Below are positions 1 through 5,099 of a stretch of 5,099 nucleotides of DNA, piece after piece. The stretch covers positions 1-5,099 of the forward strand of contig JAJYKO010000514.1 of NCBI GenBank assembly GCA_021788565.1, read 5' to 3'. A model generated the notes under the pieces. It worked only from the letters and a program-made list of their open reading frames with translations, ran no database searches and was not told where the DNA came from. This stretch comes from Chloroflexota bacterium. Lineage in GTDB: Bacteria; Chloroflexota; UBA6077. Numbering within the stretch: the first letter of the stretch is position 1; each line of letters begins with the position of its first letter. The translations under genes were made by a program, and so were the position numbers.

Positions 1-45
1 CGAACGGGCCAACTCTCCGATCCTTTCAATCTCCTCGGTGGTCAT
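1..45 (-). CDS. 5' end of an unidentified leftward gene (partial)
   Basis: On the minus strand an ATG at 45-43 opens a frame reading MTTEEIERIGELARS that runs off the window edge without a stop. The codons look like ordinary GC-rich coding sequence and the peptide is acidic and helix-like. Fifteen residues are too few to name a family. There is no convincing ribosome site before the ATG, and an in-frame TTG lies eight codons earlier at 66-64, so the start is uncertain. The gene would be divergent from the reading frame at 108-449, with an AT-rich stretch between them. Confidence 0.35.
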   Translation of the reverse strand, partial: MTTEEIERIGELARS

Positions 46-90
46 GGGTCGGACTCGTAACGCCAATGGGCACCCCTCATGTGTGATGCC

Positions 91-109
91 CAAATATTAC
101 GATATACTT
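91..109. promoter_or_regulatory. AT-rich spacer, possible promoter
   Basis: This short stretch (CAAATATTACGATATACTT) is markedly AT-rich within GC-rich surroundings. It lies between a leftward frame (1-45) and a rightward one (108-449). TATACT at 103-108 resembles a -10 box on the plus strand and TAATAT a -10 box on the minus strand. No matching -35 box was found at the usual distance on either strand. The promoter call rests on base composition and position only. Confidence 0.2.
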
Positions 110-449
110 GCCGGATGCACCACTAAGGCTGTCATGCACTGGACCCGAGATGATTCCCTACTGGAACAGTATGGCCCGGCACGGGTGGGTAGAGGCTATT
201 CCTGATGGCGCTGTGCCTCCGGGTTTTGTTGATGAAGAAGCGCGCCTAGAGGCGAGAGCCGAGTTAGACATCATCGTTGCCCGCGACGTCTTCGGCCTTA
301 CTGGTGAAGAGATGGGATATGTCCTGGAGTGCTTCCCCATCGTCAAGCGTAGGGAGGAGCAACTCTACCGCGAGTACCGCACCCGCCGCCTGGTTCTCGA
401 GGCCTGGGACCGCCTTGGCTTCGAGCCGCGCAACCGCGACGGGCGCTAG
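108..449 (+). CDS. C-terminal remnant of an Eco57I/type IIG-like DNA methyltransferase
   Basis: The 113-residue product reads like the last ~100 residues of large N6-adenine DNA methyltransferase/restriction proteins. Recognisable pieces are IPYWNSMARHGWVEAIP (about 16-32), EARAELDIIVARDVFGLT (about 48-65), the LECFPIVKR stretch (about 73-81) and EYRTRRLVLEAWDRL (about 89-103). These match, from memory of the family, the helical tail that ends such enzymes. No SAM-binding FxGxG motif or NPPY catalytic motif is present. The only start is TTG at 108 with no ribosome site, and an in-frame stop lies at 84-86. The upstream DNA appears to belong to an opposite-strand gene. It is therefore probably a non-functional fragment of a lost restriction-modification or BREX/DISARM-like methylase gene, although a small independently expressed protein is possible. 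Confidence 0.55.
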   Translation: MPDAPLRLSCTGPEMIPYWNSMARHGWVEAIPDGAVPPGFVDEEARLEARAELDIIVARDVFGLTGEEMGYVLECFPIVKRREEQLYREYRTRRLVLEAWDRLGFEPRNRDGR

Positions 450-662
450 CCGGTCGAGCCGCCGGCGCCCGGTCCATCAGTGCGCTCCGGTTTCGGTGTA
501 TCTATGCCGTCCGAGGCTGCCCGGACCGGCGGTGGCGCGCGGAGGCGCAGGTCGGGTCCGACCCTGTTCGACTGAGCGCACACGTAGTTCGCGCCAATTC
601 TGGGGCACCAACTCCCGGTATTTCACGGTCGCCGGACCACAGATTCGCCAGTAGCCAAGTCG

Positions 663-669
663 AAAGGAG
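663..669 (+). promoter_or_regulatory. Ribosome binding site of the metallopeptidase-like gene
   Basis: AAAGGAG lies 11 bases before the ATG at 681. The spacing is a little long but usable. No other start codon occurs further upstream in this open frame, so the site supports 681 as the start. The 231 bases before the gene (450-680) contain no recognisable gene. They hold only a 6-bp hairpin (GGTCGG/CCGACC, 550-563) without a T-run. Confidence 0.5.
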
Positions 670-680
670 CCTCCGCTTCC

Positions 681-1913
681 ATGAGTCGAAGCATCATCTC
701 CACGTTACGGAGAGAACTGCCGGGGGCGATGAGATCACCCTGGCCGGACACGTCATCGAGACGCCACGTTCCCGGACCCGGAGACCCAAATCAGGTCTTC
801 GCACCGGACGAACGGCCACGATCTTCACCGGGACGACGCGCGCCGAAACCCGAGCGGCCGTGGAAGAACCTGTACTTTGACTGGTCCATCGAACCCGGGT
901 CGGATGTTCCTGAAGCTGTTTCGGATGACTCGATTAGGGAGGCGAAATCGACCCCTTCGGACTGGAAGCAGGACGGCAGGGACCTGGCGAATGAGTTCGA
1001 TGAGCAAGTACGCGAGAGAGGACTGGATGTCCTCGCCTACTATCGCTCCTACCATCATGCAATCGACGGCTGGGGCATTTACATCCGCGAGGACGCTTTG
1101 AGGTACGTCGCGGCAACCGTGTTTGGACGCGTCAGTGATGACCCCGAGGCGTGCCACCGGGCAGCATTCCAGCTGCTATATGACCACGAATACTTCCACT
1201 ACCTGACGGACGTCGCCGCGACCTGCATGGAGTTCCAGCACAATCGGCCGCTGTATCTGCCCCACTTCGATGCCTGCCACGCCAGCTCGCCTCCGTGGAG
1301 CCTGATGGAGGAAGGCCTGGCGAACATGTACGCCATCGAAGGTTTCGCGAAGCACGGGGAGCGCCATGAGGTGGAACGGTTCGCTGAGTCTCAGCCCGCG
1401 GGCTATCGCGATTTCGTACACCGGGGGTATGAGACCTCCTTTCCCCACTTCTGCCAGAAGCTGGCGGCCGAAATCTTAGAGACTCGAGCCACCCAAGTCG
1501 ACCCTGTTACCTTCCTGCCGGACGGACCTTCCATCCCACTGGCAGAACTGCTGTTTGACACGAAGGGCGCTCTGGTCAACTACGGCGACGTGCCTCTCTA
1601 TCTGGTGCCGTCATTCAGGTTCCGTTCGTCCGAAATCGTGCTGTATCACATCGCCCGCATCCCCACCGTAATGGAGGGCAACAGAGCTCGGAAGAAGCTC
1701 GAGAAGCTCGATACGCCCCTTCGGTACAGATGGGACCGAGCCAAGGCTATGATGGCACAGGACGTTCACCAGCACGGCCTGAACTTCGAGAAGCTCAAGG
1801 GACGCTCGGAGTGGTCGGTCCGCCTGGATCGGTCATACCGGGCCAAGCTCCGGCTTCATCCTGGTGGCCAGTGGGAACTGACAGATATCGGCAAGCACGA
1901 CGACGTGTATTAG
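681..1913 (+). CDS. HExxH metallopeptidase-like protein with C-terminal RelE/HigB-like domain
   Basis: The protein has 410 residues and three visible parts. Residues 1-60 are rich in Pro, Arg and Ser and look disordered; there is no signal peptide or membrane segment, so it is probably cytoplasmic. Residues ~62-325 form the main domain. It contains HEYFH (H169, E170, H173), the zinc-binding HExxH signature, in the helix AAFQLLYDHEYFHYLTDVAA. An E210-E211 pair follows in WSLMEEGLANMYAIEGF, spaced as for the third zinc ligand of gluzincin-type peptidases. Residues ~365-410 (NFEKLKGRSEWSVRLDRSYRAKL, split over 368-390, then WELTDIGKHDDVY) match the RelE/ParE/HigB pattern of a compact core (LKG..W.VR....YR) followed by a strand and a terminal His/Tyr. 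Zinc peptidase activity and RNase or gyrase-type toxin activity are inferences from motifs; no experimentally known relative is recognised. The frame is intact, and a nuclease-like gene starts 53 bases downstream, probably in the same operon. Confidence 0.7.
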   Translation: MSRSIISTLRRELPGAMRSPWPDTSSRRHVPGPGDPNQVFAPDERPRSSPGRRAPKPERPWKNLYFDWSIEPGSDVPEAVSDDSIREAKSTPSDWKQDGRDLANEFDEQVRERGLDVLAYYRSYHHAIDGWGIYIREDALRYVAATVFGRVSDDPEACHRAAFQLLYDHEYFHYLTDVAATCMEFQHNRPLYLPHFDACHASSPPWSLMEEGLANMYAIEGFAKHGERHEVERFAESQPAGYRDFVHRGYETSFPHFCQKLAAEILETRATQVDPVTFLPDGPSIPLAELLFDTKGALVNYGDVPLYLVPSFRFRSSEIVLYHIARIPTVMEGNRARKKLEKLDTPLRYRWDRAKAMMAQDVHQHGLNFEKLKGRSEWSVRLDRSYRAKLRLHPGGQWELTDIGKHDDVY

Positions 1914-1966
1914 CTGCAAGCGCTGCTGCTTCGGCAGTGCAGGAGAATAGCGAGGACTATCACGAG

Positions 1967-2923
1967 ATGCCGAAAGAAGAACTGCTGATTGGGCGTCTGG
2001 AGATCGAGCCCATACGGAAGGTCTTCCCCAAAGAGGCCCACAACTTCACTGCGTGGCTTGCAGAGCATATCGAAGTGCTCGGGGAGCGGCTGGGACTCGA
2101 CCTCACCGTCGTCCAAAGGGAGATGTCCGTTGGGGACTTCAATGTAGACTTGCTCTGCGAAGTGGGCGATGGGCGGGCGGTGATAGTCGAGAACCAGCTG
2201 GAGCCCACCAACCACGACCACCTGGGCAAGCTCCTTACCTACCTGGTCAACCTGGAGGCGGCCGCCGCCATCTGGGTAACCTCCTTCCCGCGTCCCGAGC
2301 ACCAGAAGGTCATCGACTGGCTGAACGAGTCCACTCCGGCCAACATATCGTTCTTCCTGGTCAAGATCGAGGCTGTCCGCATACTCGGCTCTCCCCCGGC
2401 ACCTTTGTTTACCATCGTGGCGGCGCCCGATGCGCAGGGAAAGGTCACCGGCCACGAGAAGAAGGAGTGGGCGGAGCGCCACGTGAAGCGGATGAAGTTC
2501 TGGACTGGACTACTCGCGCGCGCCAACGAAAAGAACAAGCTGTTCGCGGGAATCAAGCCGGGACGCGAGCACTGGCTAGGGAAAGGCGCTGGCAAGTCAG
2601 GAATAACATTCAACTACAACATCTTGATGGACGGCGCGGCGGTCGATATCTACATCGACCACGACCAGGAAACGGGCAACAAGAACAAGATTATCTTCGA
2701 CGCCCTACACGGTCAGAAGGATCAGATCGAGAAGGAGTTTGGTGAACCGCTGGACTGGCAGCGACTCGACGACAAGCGCGCATCCCGCATCGTGAAGCGT
2801 ATCCCTGGCAGCGGGCTTTCCAGCCCTGAAGACACCTGGCCGGACCTCCAGGACAAGATGATTGACGCAATGACCCGGTTTGTGGCAGCCATACGTCCAC
2901 GACTGGCGAAGATTGAGGTCTGA
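1967..2923 (+). CDS. DUF4268 family protein with PD-(D/E)xK nuclease-like N-terminal domain
   Basis: The product is 318 residues. Residues ~10-150 resemble the NucS/PD-(D/E)xK-like domain of DUF4268 proteins: VFPKEAHNFTAWLAEHIEVL, then FNVDLL (D61), then VIVENQLEPTNHDHLGKLL (E75-N-Q77), then SPPAPLF near 142. D61 plus E75-x-Q77 fits the D...E-x-(K/Q) active site of this nuclease fold. Residues ~165-318 fit the DUF4268 C-terminal domain, with WAERHVKRMKFWTGLL and a conserved-looking IYIDHD strand. ATG 1967 was chosen because family similarity starts there and GAGGA lies 10 bases upstream. The frame stays open further 5' (to ATG 1730), but that part overlaps the preceding gene and resembles nothing; GTG 1937 is a weaker alternative. 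These proteins are widespread in accessory DNA, often near restriction genes. DNA cleavage is inferred from the fold, not shown. Confidence 0.8.
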   Translation: MPKEELLIGRLEIEPIRKVFPKEAHNFTAWLAEHIEVLGERLGLDLTVVQREMSVGDFNVDLLCEVGDGRAVIVENQLEPTNHDHLGKLLTYLVNLEAAAAIWVTSFPRPEHQKVIDWLNESTPANISFFLVKIEAVRILGSPPAPLFTIVAAPDAQGKVTGHEKKEWAERHVKRMKFWTGLLARANEKNKLFAGIKPGREHWLGKGAGKSGITFNYNILMDGAAVDIYIDHDQETGNKNKIIFDALHGQKDQIEKEFGEPLDWQRLDDKRASRIVKRIPGSGLSSPEDTWPDLQDKMIDAMTRFVAAIRPRLAKIEV

Positions 2924-2964
2924 CCTGGCAAACGGCACTGGCAGCTGCCAGCGACTCAGGTCAG
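2920..2964. terminator. Nested inverted repeat between convergent genes, possible terminator
   Basis: Outer arms CTGACCTG (2920-2927) and CAGGTCAG (2957-2964) are perfectly complementary over 8 bp. They enclose a perfect 14-bp palindrome, CTGGCAGCTGCCAG (2938-2951). The left arm overlaps the TGA stop of the DUF4268 gene. It lies where that rightward gene converges on the leftward hicB remnant, a typical place for a two-way terminator. No T-run follows on either strand, so classical intrinsic termination is doubtful; it may instead be a protein-binding palindrome. Confidence 0.35.
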
Positions 2965-3007
2965 TCACCCGCCCGAGCCAGCTGGCGGTGAATTTCACTT
3001 GCAGGGT

Positions 3008-3234
3008 CTATGCTGCGGACTCGGCCGCCCCGACAGTGGCGATGATGATGCCCTGGTCCGCGGGCACCGCCTGGCTGTCCTCCTTGAGGGCGTCAGGTGG
3101 GAGACAATCGCCTTCGGAGCATCCTCCAGGACTTCGTCGAGGATTTCACCCTGGATGAAACAGCCCTCCAGGGCCGGGACCTCCGCCCAGTATCCGCCCT
3201 CTTCAGCCTGATGGATCACCAGGACGTACTCCAC
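3008..3234 (-). pseudogene. hicB: HicB-family antitoxin, frameshifted
   Basis: From GTG at 3234 the first 47 codons read VEYVLVIHQAEEGGYWAEVP...LDEVLEDAPKAIVSHL, the classic start of small (~70 aa) HicB antitoxins, including the YWAEVPALEGCF segment. The frame then turns into Arg/Ser-rich nonsense that stays open to the end of the region. Reading the other frame from ~3091 restores a family-like tail, ALKEDSQAVPADQG...SAA, with a TAG at 3008-3010. Adding one G at 3093/3094 (CTGAC to CTGGAC) would give one ~75-residue protein with HLDALKED at the joint. This is thus a probable one-base deletion or a sequencing error. HicB normally binds and neutralises the HicA mRNA interferase; no hicA is seen within the window on either side. 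The gene starts 36 bases after the stop of the PBP remnant and was probably read through from it. Confidence 0.75.
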
Positions 3235-3240
3235 TAGCTC

Positions 3241-3246
3241 CCTCCT
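3241..3246 (-). promoter_or_regulatory. Ribosome binding site of the hicB remnant
   Basis: On the minus strand AGGAGG lies 6 bases before GTG 3234. It is a near-perfect Shine-Dalgarno site at ideal spacing, and it decides the non-ATG start of the hicB reading frame. Confidence 0.75.
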
Positions 3247-3540
3247 TTCAGCAACCGCGGGAACTCGGCCTCACTTGAAATACCCGTCCAGGATTTTCCG
3301 CGCAACCGGCGCCGCGACCTTGGTGCCGAGGCCCTTGCTCTCCACCATCACCACAATGGCTATCTGCGGATTATCGGCCGGGGCGTAGCCAGCGAACCGG
3401 GTGTGGGCGTCCCGCCCTTGCGCCTCCGCGGAGCCGGTCTTGGCGGACGAAGAGCTTGGATCCCCGGAAGGCGTACTAAAACAAAGCCAAGAAGGAATCT
3501 ACATGGTTCCCCACTCGAAGGATGTGGGCGTACTGGTAAG

Positions 3541-3611
3541 CGTCATTCCCGCGCAAGCGGGAATCCACGCGTCGGAACGGATAATGGATCCCCGCTTCCG
3601 CGGGGATGACG
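3541..3611. repeat. Double-hairpin dispersed repeat ('VIPAQAGI...RFRGDD' type)
   Basis: Two perfect 8-bp stems lie side by side: ATTCCCGC-gcaa-GCGGGAAT (3545-3564) and ATCCCCGC-ttcc-GCGGGGAT (3588-3607). The outer edges CGTCATTCCCGC (3541-3552) and GCGGGGATGACG (3600-3611) also pair in 11 of 12 positions, so the unit can fold either as two hairpins or as one long stem. Translated on the plus strand it gives VIPAQAGIHASERIMDPRFR, a well-known spurious peptide produced by an abundant intergenic repeat of many bacteria. It is not a gene. Confidence 0.85.
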
Positions 3612-3636
3612 ATGGGTAGGGCGGGGATGACGATGG
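3600..3636. repeat. Tandem 16-bp direct repeat at the element's right end
   Basis: GCGGGGATGACGATGG occurs at 3600-3615 and again at 3621-3636, exact over 16 bp with a 21-bp period. The second copy is an extra half-arm of the double-hairpin repeat, probably made by slippage or by recombination between repeat copies. Confidence 0.8.
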
Positions 3637-4196
3637 TCCCACCTTGGCCTTAGTTTAGGCGGTGCTTTGAGGCACGGACGTCACGCCGATCATCGCCTGT
3701 CGTGTGGTTTCCGGCGTCGGGGGCTGCACCGGCAGCGTTCCCTTTTGCCGGGTCTGGAATTGCACGCTCGAGCCTACCTGCTTGCCAACCAGGACCGGAG
3801 TGGTCAGCGTCCCCTTCCTCGCGATGGCCGCGTAGACGTTAGCCACCTGAAGCGAGGTCGCCAGAAAGAAGCCCTGCCCTACGGCGAGGTTCACGCTGTC
3901 GCCCAGATCAGGGTTCGTGCTTGTTCCTCTGCTTCCAGGCTGGGTCAGGTACCAGGCCTGAGACCTCCGGCAGCCCGTTGACCCCCGTGAGCTGGCCGAA
4001 CCCGAAGCCCCTGGTCAGGGTGGGAAAGATGTTCGGGTCCATGGAGTCCAGCTTCCTTCCCAGTTCGGAGAAGACTATGTCGCAGGACTCCTCGAGCCCC
4101 CGGAACAGATTGAGGTGTCCGTGGCCGCCCGTGTCGTCTGAGGTATATCCCTTCGAGGCAAGCCGTTTCAGTTCATCGGGGGTGACGACTTATGAT

Positions 4197-5099
4197 TTAT
4201 CCATTGAACTGGTTTATCGCCTCGGCGACCTGAACGATCTGCTCGTCGGGCAGTTCCGGGTAGAGGGGCAGCGATAGGATCTCTTTGGCGCACTCCTCGG
4301 TGGCGGGAAGGCTCCCGGAGCGAAGCCCAAGGTCGGCATATGCTTCCTGTAGGTGCACCGGCACCGGGTAGTGGATGAGGGTGCCGATGCCCTGATCAGC
4401 CAGGTAGCGCTGTAGTTCGTCCCGCCGTCGGCTGCGGATGACGTACAGGTGGTAGATGTGACGGGCGTAGCCCGCCTCAAGTGGAGTGGTAACTCCCCGA
4501 AGTAGCGAGTTGTAGAGGGCCGCCTTGGTGCGCCGTACCTCGTTCCAACGGTTCAGGTGGTGCAGCTTCACCCTGAGGATCGCCGCCTGCATCTCGTCCA
4601 GGCGGCTGTTGAAGCCCTTGCTCTCGTGATAATACCGCTTTCGCTGGCCGTAGTTGCGCAGCAGCCTCAGCCTGTCTGCTACCTCTGGGTCATCCGTGGT
4701 GACGGCTCCGCCGTCCCCGCAGGCTCCCAGGTTCTTGGTGGGATAGAAGCTGAAGGTGCCGAGTGTTCCGAGGGAGCCGGCCCTCCGCCCCTTGTACTCG
4801 GCCCCGTGCGCCTGACAGGCATCCTCGATGACGGGAATGCCGTGGCGGCGGCCGATCTCCAGGATGGGATCCATGTCTGCCACCTGGCCGTAGAGGTGGA
4901 CCGGCAGAATGGCCCTGGTGCGGGGGGTGATGGCACCCTCGAGCTTAGATGGATCCATCGCGAAGGTGCGGGGATCCACGTCGGCGAAGACAGGGCGGGC
5001 GCCGGCGAACGAGATGGCGGAAGCGGTGGGCACGGCGGTGAGCGACGAGGTCACCACGTCGTCGCCCTGCTGGACGCCGCATGCCAGCAGCGCCAGGTG
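4197..5099 (-). CDS. DegT/DnrJ/EryC1/StrS family PLP-dependent sugar aminotransferase (5' end outside window)
   Basis: The visible 300 residues run from [19 protein letters not shown] at the window edge to INQFNG-stop (TAA at 4197-4199). Family hallmarks are present: the cofactor-facing EDACQAHGA (Asp at visible residue 93), the Schiff-base lysine in [17 protein letters not shown] (Lys at visible residue 122), [23 protein letters not shown], and a C-terminal [11 protein letters not shown]...LPLYPEL segment. These cytoplasmic enzymes transfer an amino group, usually from glutamate, to a nucleotide-bound keto-sugar for O-antigen, capsule or glycan synthesis. Members usually have 360-390 residues, so roughly 65-80 N-terminal residues lie beyond 5099. 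The frame crosses the window edge without a break, so the internal GTG at 5057 is not the start. The exact sugar cannot be told from sequence. The PBP remnant begins 7 bases after its stop. Confidence 0.93.
   Translation of the reverse strand, partial: HLALLACGVQQGDDVVTSSLTAVPTASAISFAGARPVFADVDPRTFAMDPSKLEGAITPRTRAILPVHLYGQVADMDPILEIGRRHGIPVIEDACQAHGAEYKGRRAGSLGTLGTFSFYPTKNLGACGDGGAVTTDDPEVADRLRLLRNYGQRKRYYHESKGFNSRLDEMQAAILRVKLHHLNRWNEVRRTKAALYNSLLRGVTTPLEAGYARHIYHLYVIRSRRRDELQRYLADQGIGTLIHYPVPVHLQEAYADLGLRSGSLPATEECAKEILSLPLYPELPDEQIVQVAEAINQFNG

Larger units (their letters stand above)
3476..3658. mobile_element. MITE-like element inserted in the PBP gene (~183 bp)
   Basis: The PBP reading is broken exactly between STA and the following residues by a non-coding block. 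Its ends form imperfect 20-bp terminal inverted repeats: CTAAAACAAAGCCAAGAAGG at 3476-3495, and CTAAACTAAGGCCAAGGTGG as the reverse complement of 3639-3658 (15 of 20 identical by hand count). TA lies just outside the left end (3474-3475) and TA is also present at the right end (3656-3657), which would fit a TA target duplication as in IS630/mariner-derived MITEs. The exact ends are therefore uncertain by 2-3 bases. No transposase is encoded, so movement would need an enzyme supplied elsewhere. The inside carries the hairpin repeat at 3541-3611. Confidence 0.55.
3271..4189 (-). pseudogene. Class B penicillin-binding protein (PBP2-like) transpeptidase, 5'-truncated, frameshifted and interrupted
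   Basis: Minus-strand pieces line up in the order of a PBP2/FtsI-type transpeptidase, which cross-links peptidoglycan outside the membrane. Segment 1 (4189 to ~3930) contains HLNLFRGLEESCDIVFSELG, with SCD as the SxD/SxN motif, then FGFGQLTGVNGLPEVSGL and PDPAWK. The frame then shifts near 3911-3934; the original frame hits TGA at 3908-3910. Segment 2 (~3930-3659) reads NPDLGDSVNLAVGQGFFLAT, VANVYAAIARKGTL and GVTSVPQSTA. A MITE-like insert (3476-3658) follows and puts a TAA directly after it. Segment 3 (3475-3271) holds AKTGSAEAQG, the KTG motif, and RFAGYAPADNPQIAIVV, ending KILDGYFK-stop. The N-terminal dimerisation region, membrane anchor and the SxxK serine are absent; an in-frame TAA at 4190-4192 and the aminotransferase gene abut directly. 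A second one-base loss near 3448 is possible, since SKLFV-AAKTG reads better with one extra G. It cannot be functional. Confidence 0.85.

Noticed and set aside
550..563. Hairpin GGTCGG-gt-CCGACC as terminator of the 108-449 frame
   Set aside because: It has a short stem with a 2-base loop, lies 100 bases past the stop and has no T-run; it is expected by chance in GC-rich DNA.
1730..1966. 79-codon N-terminal extension of the DUF4268 protein
   Set aside because: It overlaps the end of the preceding gene, is low-complexity, and family similarity begins at ATG 1967.
1910..2482. 190-codon minus-strand frame opposite the DUF4268 gene
   Set aside because: It is antisense to a well-supported gene, has no recognisable motif and no ribosome site.
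2053..2745. 230-codon plus-strand frame inside the DUF4268 gene
   Set aside because: It is fully inside the DUF4268 frame, Arg/Gly-rich and without family resemblance, so it is a GC-driven shadow.
2964..2998. Minus-strand GTG start reading MKFTASWLGRVTDLS, briefly considered as a hicA or other gene start downstream of hicB
   Set aside because: It lacks HicA features and soon runs antisense into the DUF4268 gene, with no family match.
3401..3619. Plus-strand open frame giving SVIPAQAGIHASERIMDPRFR
   Set aside because: This peptide is the translation of a palindromic dispersed repeat and the frame also runs antisense through PBP coding sequence; it is not a gene.
3541..3636. Possible CRISPR-like array
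   Set aside because: There are only two direct copies 5 bases apart and the units are inverted hairpins; no regular spacers exist.

Overview
The window is high-GC bacterial DNA with no rRNA or tRNA gene. It looks like an accessory or rearranged stretch of an environmental bacterium's chromosome. A HicB-type antitoxin, a class B penicillin-binding protein (PBP) and a dispersed repeat whose translation reads 'VIPAQAGIH...MDPRFRGDD' would fit a Chloroflexota (Dehalococcoidia-like) genome. That taxonomic guess is from memory of such genomes and is weak.

Left part (1-680): the first 45 bases hold the start of a leftward gene that leaves the window. A short rightward reading frame (108-449) resembles only the C-terminal tail of large Eco57I/type IIG-like DNA methyltransferases. 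It has a TTG start, no ribosome site and no catalytic part, so it is probably the remnant of a lost restriction-modification gene.

Middle part (681-2923): two intact rightward genes lie 53 bases apart. The first (410 aa) has an HEYFH zinc-peptidase motif followed by an EE pair, and ends in a segment that reads like a RelE/HigB-type toxin fold. The second (318 aa) is a DUF4268-type protein with a PD-(D/E)xK-like nuclease core (D61, E75-x-Q77). Together they form the most interesting unit in the window: a possible defence or toxin-like cassette next to a methyltransferase remnant. A nested inverted repeat overlaps the stop of the second gene, where transcription from the two sides converges.

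Right part (3008-5099, all leftward): a DegT/DnrJ/EryC1/StrS sugar aminotransferase, open at the window edge, is followed after 7 bases by a decayed PBP. The PBP has lost its 5' half including the SxxK serine, carries at least one frameshift, and is split by a roughly 183-bp MITE-like element containing two strong hairpins. A hicB-like antitoxin gene follows. It has a good ribosome site but a probable one-base deletion, and no hicA partner is visible. The three long genes are intact while the PBP and hicB are broken. This points to real gene decay, though assembly errors cannot be excluded from sequence alone.
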